This document shows, in pieces, positions 38,061-49,324 of a stretch of DNA of 64,000 bases. The stretch spans positions 866,188 through 930,187 of the forward strand of contig HG738140.1 in assembly GCA_000499405.2 (NCBI GenBank), read 5' to 3'. How positions within the stretch are numbered: position 1 is the stretch's first letter; the number at the start of each line of letters is the position of its first letter. Made by a program: the position numbers and the translations under genes. The notes beneath the pieces are model-generated. The model searched no databases. It was not told where the DNA came from and worked only from the letters and a program-made list of their open reading frames with translations. Origin of the DNA: Onchocerca volvulus (taxonomy: Eukaryota > Nematoda > Chromadorea > Rhabditida > Onchocercidae).

Positions 38061-38539
38061 GTTTTTCATGATTACTGATTTATCAGTATACCACTAATTT
38101 ATCAAAATTGGCGATCATAAGAACATAAATCATGAATAACAAATGAATTGGGTAGAAATAAGTTTAAATTAGAAATTGAATACAAGTTAAAGATATTTTA
38201 TCTCAAAATGATTATATAGATATGCGGAAATCTCAAAATTGGCAGAGATCTGAATTTAGTATTGTAATAATCGATAATATTATTTTATGCTGATACTCAA
38301 TATACCATCATTAGGAATATTTAATTAATAATGGGAATAAAATTGTTATTTGGTTTCTATTATATATAATGACAGTATTATTTGCTAAAGTAAGTATTTA
38401 ATATTTTATCTTCCGAGGATCTATTGGAATTCATGATATTATTTTTTTTTGTGGCCCTAGTACTCGATCTTTCAGGAAATCTTCTTGATGATATAGTAAA
38501 TTTACTATATAGATGATAGTTTACGTGACTTATTTTTCA

Positions 38540-38545
38540 TTTCAG
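38540..38545 (+). promoter_or_regulatory. Candidate spliced-leader acceptor of ALG3
   Basis: TTTCAG directly abuts the ATG at 38546. An in-frame ATG at 38513 would add 11 residues if the transcript were not trans-spliced. Confidence 0.45.
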
Positions 38546-41500
38546 ATGTCTTCATTTATCACGTTTTTATTTCACATCAATCCAGTAAATTTTAAAATGT
38601 TTGCATCATTGCTGTGGATATTTGATGCCATTTTATGTACATTAGTCATCCGGAAAGTACCGTGTAAGTTTATTTTTTATATCGTAAAAGACTTGGTGTC
38701 AAGCAAAAATATTAGATTAATTCTCTGAATGGTTTATTCATTTGATAAAAAAAGCAGTTTTTGCAGATACCGAAATAGACTGGTCTACTTATATACAACA
38801 AGTGAGTTGCTATGAACGAGGAATTCGTAATTACTCAAAAATTGAAGGGGATACTGGTCCTGTCGTGTTAGTTAATTTTTTAATTTATCTCAAAAAAGAT
38901 TTTTTTTTTTTCTTTGGAGCAGTTTACGTTTCTGTGCAATTCTTGAAGGATTGTTGGGTGGTGATTTGAAAATTTTAATGACATTAGACATATCTAACAT
39001 TCAGTTGTTTTAATTCTTTCAGCATATAGCTATCTCGGAATCTAGGCTAGTTTTCTAGTAGATTGTGCAGCGATAAAGTGACCGATAATGTTAATGAATT
39101 AGCGATTGATAATCTGAGAAAAGTCTTTATATCAAGACGGATAGGTTTCATTGCGAAGAATATACTGTTTAATTGAAGAAATGAGTGTGATCAAATGATT
39201 TGCAGGTATCCGGCTGGCCATATTTGGTTTTATTTAATCCTTTCTCGTATCACCAATGCTGGAAAAGATATCCGTACAGCGCAATATATTTTCGAATTTT
39301 TGTATTTGACAAGCTTATTATTAGTTTTCCGTATATACTATATGAGTTACAGAGTGAGTCTTTGAGAAATTTCATAGTATTGTTTAAAAAAAGAAATGTT
39401 TATTTCGAATTTTTTTGCGATACTACTTTTGCTGATTTAAGATTCAATTATTTTATCGATAGCAGTGATTATTGAATGAAATTGAAATGGTGTAATTTGA
39501 GTCATTTGCTGGATTGTTTTAATTAGCCTTATAGTGATCCTCAGATCAATCTTTTCATTGAGATGAAGATTTCTAAATTTTTGTTTTTTGAAACAAGTGA
39601 ATTAATTCAGCATTGTTTTGAATAGGATCGTTTTTTCTTTTTCAGCTTCCTCCGTTTGTGCTCATTATACTGTGTTGTATATCATACCGGATTCACTCCA
39701 TCTATCTTCTACGATTATTCAATGATCCTGTTGCAATGTTATTCTTTTACTTGGCTGTCAATTTATGGATTGGCCATCATTTTCGAATTGGTTCCATTTT
39801 TTACAGGTCCTCTTTTTATGTCTTACCAATTATGAATTAATTTTGATTAAAAGATTTGAGAAATTGTGAAAATTTTATTCAAATGATTGCATTTAAGTGG
39901 TTAATAAGATTTTCAGTTTGGCTGTATCAGTGAAAATGAATACGTTATTGTTTTCTCCAGCACTTTTGTTTATTCTTCTTTTAAATATTGGTTACTGGGA
40001 TACATTCAAGACAATTGCATTATGCGCTATGGTTCAGGTAAACGAATTAGCACGCACGAAAATAATGATAGATCTTTTGCAAAGTTTTTTCTTTTTCATG
40101 CTGCTTTATTCTGAGAATGAGGCATAGGTAGAAATGAAGGAGACATTAATCCTATGTTTGTAAAGAAGTGTATTATCGTTTGAAACTAAAAAATATCTCA
40201 AATTAATTTACTCATAACAAAATGGTTAACTATGGTGAACAGTTTTGAATATGAGTTAACTAATTCGAAATGTTTTTTAGTTTCAACAATAAGTTATTGC
40301 AAATACTATTGAGATCAAAAAATAGATGCTGCTGCTGCTATTAAAGTCAAATTAAATATCACTACTGATACTATCAGGTATAGTGATTTTGAAGTAGAAT
40401 TTTGTTATTCTAAAAGTTTTTTTTTGCATTTTTTTTCTTATTTTTGATGATATGCAGTTTCGTAGGTTATCTTAGCACTTCCATTCTTGCTGCATGATCC
40501 ATTGTCATATTTGCAAAGATCTTTCGATTTGGGCAGAGTTTTCCTCTTCAAGTGGACAGTGAATTGGCGGTTTTTGTCAGAGGAGATATTTTTGGATCAT
40601 CGATTTCACATGTTATTATTAGCTGCTCATCTTGTTTTACTTTTCCTTGCCGGACACTTATGGTTTAGGTATTTTTTATTATTTACCTTCAGTTTTGTTA
40701 AGTAGGAGTTAGTCTCCTCTTATTATAACTCTTTTCTGGATTCTAAAAGAACTTATTATCTGTTGATGGAGTTGTTTTTTTTTTTTTTTTTTCATTTAGT
40801 TTTGTTATAATTACATCCATTTTTGCAAATATAAGATGTCATTAGTATATCAAAGAATTGGGTTTTTCAATATGTTATGTCTAAGGAGGTAAAATAGGGA
40901 GTATCATCAAGCTGCGGCGATGAACTGACCCATTTCAAATCGAACAAGCGATTTGAAATGATTAACCGAAATATTATTTATATAATAAAATTATGAAACT
41001 GAATGATTTTAGGCGATATGGAGGATATATGCATATGTTATCAACATTAAAATATGGCAAATTATTGTTAAGCACTAATGGTATTCTTTTTTGTTTTGTT
41101 TTGTTTTGTTTTTTTCATTAAATATAAAAAAAAAACTCCTTCAAATTCATTCTATGTTATTATAGCAAGATGACTTTTATCAGGTTATCGCAAATATCGA
41201 GTACGATATTTGTGATTTGCTGGATTATATTAATTTAAAAATCGATCTCTATTTTCTGAAGTAGTTAAAGAATTTTCAGAAATGCTTGTAGCTTTGTTCA
41301 CTGCAAATTTGATCGGTATATGCGTTGCGCGGTCATTGCATTATCAGTTTTACAGTTGGTACTTTTATACATTGCCTCATTTGCTCTTTGCTGGTTTACC
41401 GTTCAGTAATGATTGGTTCTTCACTGGCGGAGCAACATCCACGCAAAAGTAAATCTTTTATTTTATCCACTATTGTTTGAATGCATTGATATAATACTAA

Positions 41501-42226
41501 CAGAATTCATTATTATAGAAATATTTGGAATATCTTTTTCTTGGCATAAATAAAATATATTGAAATGTAAAATTTTCATGTTTGTTTCTTTATAAACATA
41601 AATTAAATGTGATTTAAATTTACAGATCCACTGGTGCTGTATCGCCATTATCGATAATCTTACGGTACGTTCCTTAGTCATATTTTCTTTTGTAAATTCC
41701 AACAATATTAGCTTGAACTTTGAACTTGGTACGAAATTGGAGAATTACATAAATTTTTGGAATATTTCCTTCTATTAACAAACATTAACTATTAGAAAAA
41801 ACTTTGAAAATATTAACGAAAAATGGAAATACATCGAAAATTTGTGCAATTCTCCAATTTCGTTTCAAATTCGAGATTCAGACTAATATTATTTGGCTCA
41901 TTTATTTGCTTTGAAGTATAGATTATCATCTGTATAATTTACTTTGACAGATAGATATTAATAGAAGAGTGAACGCCGAAATATTGATATCTATATAGAA
42001 CTATCTATATTATAGATGGTTACAATATTCAAAAAATCAAAATGGATTTTAAAAGTTATGGGTTTTTAGATGCAGTATTCTTGTGGGAATCGAGATATGT
42101 TGGAACACCTATCCATCCACAGTTATCAGTTCAGCAATGCTTCACTTTTTCCACATTGCCATATTTTATATATTGAAACATGATTATTATACTAATAGTA
42201 ATCTGAAAAGGCATAAAATTATGTAA
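38546..42226 (+). CDS. ALG3: Dol-P-Man:Man5GlcNAc2-PP-Dol alpha-1,3-mannosyltransferase
   Basis: Ten exons give 427 residues, close to animal ALG3 length: 38546-38663, 38767-38866, 39206-39353, 39646-39806, 39917-40037, 40466-40668, 41013-41080, 41280-41448, 41626-41664, 42070-42226. All introns are GT-AG and phases close. Family motifs run in order: [93 protein letters not shown] and WNTYPST. The protein is a multi-pass ER membrane enzyme that adds the first dolichyl-phosphate-mannose-derived mannose, on the lumenal side, to the lipid-linked oligosaccharide for N-glycosylation. Translation starts directly after a TTTCAG acceptor. NDUFAF5 follows 1.2 kb downstream on the same strand. Intron 9 carries a large inverted repeat. 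Confidence 0.96.
41704..41890. repeat. MITE-like inverted repeat in ALG3 intron 9
   Basis: Arms of about 67 bases at 41704-41770 and 41823-41890 are imperfect reverse complements sharing the core CGAAATTGGAGAATT. The spacer is about 52 bases. No target-site duplication was established. Confidence 0.75.
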
Positions 42227-42623
42227 ACTTCTTTGTTTACTTTTCTTTATAGGTGATCCTTGGAATGAAAATTTGCTTATGTCATATCAGCATGCACTCA
42301 TGTTTATCTTAATAGTTTTAAGAGACTAGTCAATCAAAGAGATGCAAAATTTTAGGCAGTTTAATCAAAAAGAGAAAGAAGGGGAGGGATTCGAATATTA
42401 AGGAAACCGCGGTTGCTTAAGGATGGATATTGACAAAAGTTTGGATGAATTTGTAGTATTCAACTTTCAAGACTTATATATTAGATCAATTAGTGGCGAA
42501 CAAGCAATGACAAACTCCAACTTTTTATTTTCGGTCGCTTAGGATGACAAGATCTCGTTATAAATGATAGTAATAAATAAAGCACAAGGTTAAAATCATT
42601 GAATGAATCGAATGAATTAAGCA

Positions 42624-42727
42624 AATTATTATGGATGATAATTCTATCTGTTGACAGAAATATTACTCCTAGTTTAAATAAATAATAATATTTCTGCTGA
42701 TAGATAGAACTATTGTCCATAATAATT
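42624..42727. repeat. Imperfect 42-bp inverted repeat between ALG3 and NDUFAF5
   Basis: 42624-42665 and 42686-42727 pair as reverse complements with a few mismatches (ATTATTATGGA...GTTCTATCT core) around a 20-base loop. It lies 400 bases after the ALG3 stop, so it could be a hairpin in an ALG3 3' UTR or in polycistronic RNA, or a MITE-like relic. Confidence 0.7.
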
Positions 42728-43401
42728 CGATCTATCATGAGCATATTAATTTGGATGTCTTTAATGAGAATGTTAGTTAAAATGTTTTTATTGGAAATAT
42801 TAATTAGAATATCTTACCGATTTTTAATGGTATCATAGTACAGATTGCTTAATATAACTTAAAAAGATATCTAGAACTGATGTTTCATCTCCACAATTCT
42901 TTTAATTTTCGTTGATCTTTTGATCTTTTGTTTTTTTTGTTCTGTTTTGTCCGTATTTCTGAAACATCAAAGTAGGATAATAATTTTTCATTATTTGTCA
43001 AAAATTATATTTTCCGAACATTCTTGTTTTCTTTTCGTGGTTTACCAAGTTTTAGATATTTTTTATTTATTTTCTTAATTTCTATTGATGAATGTACATT
43101 CTGTTCGAATGATATAGGTGCATGTAAAATGAATTAAGTCAAATTATTTAAATGAATAATAAGTTTATCAGGTGTAGTCATTTCAAATAACATGCTTATA
43201 CCTCTCGATGATTACACTATATACCTTATTTAATTTTAAGATAAAATAAAGATCGGTCATTCATGAGGTATTTTGCACGATGGTTTTGATTTGGATCAAT
43301 TCGATGTTAATTATAATCAGTGCAATATGTGGGCATATTTTGTTGTCCCTTTACATCTTTACATTTAGAACGGGATTTTCATGATTAAAAATACATATTG
43401 A

Positions 43402-43407
43402 TTTCAG
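43402..43407 (+). promoter_or_regulatory. Candidate spliced-leader acceptor of NDUFAF5
   Basis: TTTCAG with one base before the ATG at 43409. The arrangement matches that of ALG3 and is typical of trans-spliced nematode mRNAs. Confidence 0.45.
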
Positions 43408-43408
43408 A

Positions 43409-46400
43409 ATGGCGTCATGGCTCCCTTGTTCTCGTACAGTTTTACAGTTGTTGCATAACTTATCAATAAATTCAAGGAAATATTTTGGTAAAATATCCCT
43501 TAAAAGGGAAGCCGTTGATAAAAAATTTTTATGCACCAGTCCGGAAGGTATAATTTTCGATCGTGAAGCAAAGCGAATCCAACGTAACAGAGCTGCTCAA
43601 CTGGATGATTATAATGTTTGTCAGTATGTCAAAGTCAGTTACTTAATTTTCATTTTTATGGAGAAATCCTGCAGAAATATTTATTTTCTTTTAATCAGTG
43701 TTTTGCTGAATAGTTAAATTTGGAATTCATTTGTCACGAATCACATATCTCCTTACTAATTGAAGTTAACATATGGCACTAGAAATATGCAAATGCATCG
43801 AAAAAAGTGATCAGATGTAATCGATCAATGATCGTACACCACAGCATTAATAGTTTTTATCATTAGAGTGCATTTTTGCTGAACCTGTGTTATTGATTGC
43901 CACTAGTTTTTATCTTTATTTTACATTTGCTGCTTTTTAAAATGAAATAGAATAAAGTATAGGAGAAGATAATTTGTTTTTATATTGATAGGACTTTTGA
44001 AATAATATTTTGTTAATATTATTAGATTATCCATGATTCAAATGGACAATGAGAATAAAAATATGTTCAAGCATTTAACTGATCAAAACCTTTGATATCA
44101 ATAATTTTTAAAAAATCGATACTTATTTTCAGCAATAATGAGTTTGTTCTGATTGATTTTATTGGTGATGGGTGAGCTTCGTTTTTAATTTTTTAATTTT
44201 CGAAAATTTGATAAAATGAGCTTTTCTAGTTCATGTATGAAAGTATAAATAATTGAAGAAGGATTTGTAATGGACAAATTTTAGGATGAAATAGCTTATC
44301 GTGTGGCGGATAAAGTATTCGATTTAACCAAATTCAGCGATGTATGTATTGATATCGGATGCGGTAGTGGTCATGTTGCGATGAATTTGATTAAGGTAAT
44401 TTTAAATTTAATAAGTCGTCTATTCATTTTTGCTGAGAGCGTGTTAAATCCATAATGAATATGCAAATATTCATTAATTGCATATCATGATTTGGAAATA
44501 AGAACAATTATGTGGTATAAAACTATAAATCATCGGAAAAAATATTGATTGATATGTAAGTATTAGCAAGTGAGGACGATTAGTCCGTGAATTTATTGAA
44601 ACGATTTGATTACTAATATCATCTACATGAATAAAAATGTAAATGCTATCTGTTACTTCTCAGTGATCTCCGTAAATTCTCCGCCGATTCTTTTCAAATC
44701 TTGACACAACTTTGCATTCGAATAGATGTGTGCTTTTATATAAACATACTTAATTTTTTTCATGTGTTACGTCCGTGACAACGAAAAGTAAGTGAGGGGG
44801 CGGAGTTTATTGACTCCACCTTCCTTTGTTCTCGCATTCTCCCGCTACCTCCCATTTCTCTCTCTCCATTGCTATGCTAAGGAAAGAAAAAAATGATAAA
44901 AAGAATTAAAATGCTTTCTGATATGGCATATAAATATAAAAATTTTTGCATTTGTAACGAGTCTGAAAAAGAAATTTTAAATACCTGTTAAAATTTAATT
45001 TGAGATTCTTTTTCTTTAATAAAGAATAGCTTAATTTGTTTGAAAAAAGGCCTCACTTAATCTAAAGAAATTTTTTTACATTAATTGTGAATATTTCTTA
45101 GGATCAGTCTTTTTGCTCAGTTAATCTTCTCCGATATAATTCTGATCTAACTTAATTTGATGTAAATTTAATCTTAATAAAATACAAACTCATAACTTTC
45201 TTCATTTTTCCATATATTAAATATTCAAATTCATCAAAAGTTTTTTTGACTCATAATTTAATATTATTACTACTGATTCCTTCTTTTTTAAATTTTATTC
45301 ATATTATACATTATTCGTTTATTTTCATCTATCTATCTATAACTTATGCTTACAAATCAAACCACGAACAAAGTTCTCAATCAGTTGGGAATACTATCAC
45401 CGAATCGATCTTCGTTCAATGTAGAATTACGTCATGAACAAAACTACAACACGGCTAATCTTTTGTCATATGTGCAATTAAATAATCCTAAGCTAACGTT
45501 TGAGCAAAAAGGCATTTACGATCAAATAATGCAAATTGTCAGTAAGGGAATTGGAGAAATCTTTTTTTTAGATGTGTCAGGAGGAACTGGTAAAACGTTC
45601 CTAATTAGATTGATTCTGGCAACAATTCAATCGCAAAATGACATAGTCTTAGCTCTTGCATCATACGGAATAGCTGCAACATTGCTATCAGGTGGAACTG
45701 CTCATTCCGCTTTGAAATTGCCATTGAGCATAAAGTCCATTGAAACTCCCCATGCAACATTTCCAAAACATCCAGCATGGGAAAAGTATTGCAAAAATGA
45801 AAACTTATTGTTTCGGATGAATGTACAATGACGCACAAAAAATCGGCCGAGGCTCATGATCGATTATTACAAGATTTGCTTAGAAATATCAAATCATTTG
45901 GGAACGCATTAATATTGCTTGCAGGAGATTTCAGATAAACATTTCCTGTAATTCCTCGATCCACACCAGCGGACGAAATAAATGCTTGCCTGATTACTTT
46001 ACTTTTTGGCGACAAGTAAAGACGTTAAAAGTAACTACAAATATGGGTATTCAGCTGCAAAACGATCGATTAGCTAGAATATTCTCATATCAGTTGCTGG
46101 AAATTGGGAATGGAAAGGTGTCAATTAATCTGACCACAAGACGAATTTCATTGCTTCATAACTTCTGCAATTTAGTAACGTTAAAAGAAGAGTTGACTGA
46201 AAAAGATTTCCCGATATTCAAACCAATTATAAAAATCACGATTGGCTGAGTGAACGAACTGTTCTTGCGGCCAAGAACAAAAACGTTGACGAATTTAGCA
46301 ATAGTATAATATATAATATTATAATATTATAATATTAAAAAGGAAAAAAAAGCAATCTAACATCTAGAGTGAGGTATAAGTGCTTCGACACTGTTGTGGA

Positions 46401-49324
46401 AGCAGATGAAGCGGTTACGAATCCAACAGAATTTTTGAATTCACTCGATTTGCCAGAGATGCCACCGCACGTATTGCAGTTGAAAACCGGCGTGCCAATT
46501 ATCATGTTGCGAAATATCAACGAGCCAAAACTTTGCAACGGTACGCGGCTTGCAGTAGAAAAATTAATGAGCAATGTCGTAAAGGCAACAATCTTGACAG
46601 GACCTTTCAAAGGCGAAGATTCCTTATTCCTTGCATTCCTATGATTCCAGTGGATATGTCATTTCAGTTTAAGTGATTGCGATTCCCAATTCGATTGACG
46701 TTTGCATTCACAATCAACAAAGTTCAGGGTTAATCTTTAGAGTTGTGCCGTTTAGATTTTGAGACCGATTGTTTTTCACATGGACAATTATATGTTGCGT
46801 TTTCTAAAGTCGCAAATCAGACAAATCTCCATATCTACACAGACAGTGGAACAACAAAAAATATTTTATATCGATAAGTATTATGAAATCAAACATATTA
46901 GATATGGATGAAAACTGAAAGATGTTAAATAACGCTATGAAAATGATTGTAAACAAGAAATACTAAAGGTCACATGGCGCGACATAGTTTCAAAGGGACG
47001 GCAAACATGTTTACCATCAAAACGTTCCAATTCACAGGTAAACGACAAAGATAGAGCAATAGCAACAGTTTGGATTACGGTTCTAATTCGACAGTTTAAA
47101 GCAAAACAACAGTAGTAATAATCGGACAATTCACTTGAATGGTATTCTTCTCTATTATCGACAAAGGAAAGAATAACCCAAGTGATTACTTTGCTTGGAT
47201 GCTCTCTGAAAATTGTTTGTTGCGAAGAAATTTCTCAACAACATACTGCATTCATCTCTCAAATAAGACACGAAATACCTCCTCGCACCTAATGCTGACC
47301 TAGCCGAATCATAACAGCAAGAATCAATCTCCATTCCAACCAAACCACAAATCAAATTACAAAGTATGAGTTTTTTCTCCTCAACACTAGAAACATGTAC
47401 TTTACCAGACTGAGCTACAGCAACGCATGTATAAAAACATGCGCGTATTCGAATGCAACGTTGTGTTAAAATTTCAAAGCAATAGGTAAGGACTTACCGA
47501 TATCTAAGATTTTGAATTAATATAGATAAGGCGCGTATTTAAGAACTTTCGGAGATTTAAGGTTTTGAACAAAGAAACATTGACATTTTTATTTATATAA
47601 ACTAGCTGGAGTTGAACACGCGAAGCGTGGCCGACCACCATAGACTAGCTGGATCAGCCACGCAGAGAGTGGCCTGGTCCAGCTAGTAAGTTAAAAAGTT
47701 TTCGAGAATGATCTATGGACGTCTTTTTTAGCATACATGTTGCAAAGATGACCTGCTATATAATTTGTACAGTAAATTTAATTTCCTATCATATGTAGTA
47801 AACTGATCAGAAAATAATTCAAGAAAAATTGGATGAAGTAGAACAGTTTGCATGGAAGAAGGCATTGCAAAGACCATAGAATGTAGATGATAGGTGGTTG
47901 AAATATCTCTGAATGCACAGGAAAATGTGGGTGTCATCATTCAATGTGATATGAGTACAGGACTGATACAACGAAGTCGAAATGCGGCGGATCCTGAAGT
48001 ACCTGTTTTGAGTATCATTGCAGATGAATCAGTGGCACCTTTCCGAGAAAAGTCAGCTGATTTGGTGGTGTCTAGTCTTAGTGCCCACTGGATTAATGAT
48101 CTCGCTAAATGGTTTCTGTTTGTTTGTTGTTAGCTTTTGAGATAAAGGAAATGCCAAAAATCATTATAATATTATAGTTAATATCATTTCATAATATTGA
48201 TATCTTTTCGCGTTTCATACTGTGCTGTATGAATTACTTTTCTTGAAGTGGCAAACTTTTTTCTCTCCCAATAATACTAATAATTGCAGACGCTTTAGAA
48301 AGGGAAGGCTTTAAGTGATATTACAATATCAATGATATCCATATACATTCTTATATTATTTACTCTTATTTTATAATAGATTTTATTGTTGAATGGTAAA
48401 GTTATGTTGTAGAATTCTGGTTTAAATTTTAATATAAGGTAGCGAATTCATTTTAATTTATTCATCCTGCATGATTTCAGGTTCTCGTATTGTTTATCGA
48501 TCCTCCGTCCTGATTGCCCCCTAATTGGTGCTATGCTAGCCAATGAAACACTACATGAACTTCGAATAGCCTTACAATTAGCTGAAATGGAGAGGTTGGG
48601 TGGTATCGGTTTGCATATTTCACCATTTGTTCGGGCGGATGATATTGGGTCGTTAATGAGTCAGGCTGGTTTCGGAATGATCACAGTAGACACTGATGAA
48701 CTTACGGTAATAGCAATATGTATTCTTTTAAATTATGTTCATTATTCAATCAATTTCTTTTTTTAAAGCATTGAAAATAATGTAATTTCAAACCGAGAGA
48801 TCAATAATGTTGCTAAGGTTTATCAAATGCTTAAATTCATTAAATTCCATCAAAAATTGGCATTTCATTCTTTTGAAGGTGAACTCATTTTTTTCCAGGT
48901 TGGTTATCCGAGCATCTTTGCTTTACTGTATGATCTGCAAGGAATGGGTGAATCAAATGCATTACGAAATCGATCAACGCATATTAGGAGAGATATTTTA
49001 ATAGCTGCTGATGCTATTTATAGGTAAGAGTGCCATATAAACTAAATGTAACCTAATGAAACTTCTAAAACATTTGTTTTTATACAAATCTTCATGTATG
49101 AATATACTTGCCTGTTTGAGGAACGAAATTATTTCAGATCAATGTTCTCCCGCGAAGATGCTCCATGTCCGGCAAGTTTCCAGATTGTTTCATTTATTGG
49201 TTGGCGTCCCGGTCCTTTAATGCCGAAGCCAGCAAAACGTGGGTCACAGCAGGCTTCTTTTAAAGATATTGGCAAAATTATCGAAGGGAAGATGCCTTTC
49301 TCGAAGAAGCATGATCCGAAATAG
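43409..49324 (+). CDS. NDUFAF5: Arginine-hydroxylase NDUFAF5 (mitochondrial complex I assembly)
   Basis: Six exons close in phase to 363 residues: 43409-43633, 44285-44395, 47894-48111, 48481-48706, 48899-49023, 49138-49324. The N-terminus is basic and hydroxylated, like a mitochondrial presequence. Next come the family block FDREAKRIQRNRAAQ, EIAYRVADKVFDL, the SAM-binding motif CIDIGCGSGHVA, DMSTGLIQRSR, ADLVVSSLSAHWINDL, the ISPFVRADDIGSLMSQAGF block and the C-terminal FQIVSFIGWRPGP. In animals the protein hydroxylates an arginine of the NDUFS7 subunit during complex I assembly in the matrix. Intron 2 (44396-47893) is 3.5 kb because it holds a Helitron-like element in the same orientation; the other introns are short. 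Intron 1 has a weak donor (AAA|GTCAGT). Confidence 0.95.
45346..46870 (+). pseudogene. Helitron PIF1-like helicase remnant (copy 3)
   Basis: The best-preserved helicase in the window. It shows Walker A SGGTGKTFLIRLIL near 45580, GIAATLLSGGTAHSALKL, motif II DECTM near 45819 in a second frame, and LLAGDF near 45930 followed at once by a TAA. PRSTPADEINACL comes next, then PIIMLRNI near 46495 and motif VI QLYVAFSK near 46790. A frameshift at about 45800 and stop codons rule out activity. It starts with SPNRSSFNVELR, shared with copy 1, and lacks the pre-motor part that copy 1 keeps. Confidence 0.8.
47644..47687 (+). repeat. Terminal hairpin of Helitron copy 3
   Basis: Near-perfect stem of about 18 bases (ACTAGCTGGA-CAGCCAC against GTGGC-CTG-GTCCAGCTAGT) with a loop of about seven bases. 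A second, smaller stem, CACGC-GAA-GCGTG, lies just upstream at about 47617-47629. ACTAGCTGGA also occurs directly at 47601. Confidence 0.85.

Larger units (their letters stand above)
44630..47687 (+). mobile_element. Helitron/Helentron-like element copy 3, inside NDUFAF5 intron 2
   Basis: The longest copy. Subterminal inverted repeats lie at 44684-44723 and 47447-47486. A TATATAAAC motif and the palindrome GTTACGTCCGTGAC follow at 44766-44779. A helicase remnant occupies 45346-46870. The 3' end reads TTTATATAAACTAGCTGGA (about 47591-47610) and then a strong hairpin at 47644-47687 that begins ACTAGCTGG and ends CCAGCTAGT. CTAG followed by T at the end fits the usual Helitron CTRR|T terminus. 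No HUH Rep domain was seen between 44.8 and 45.3 kb, so it is non-autonomous here. Confidence 0.8.
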
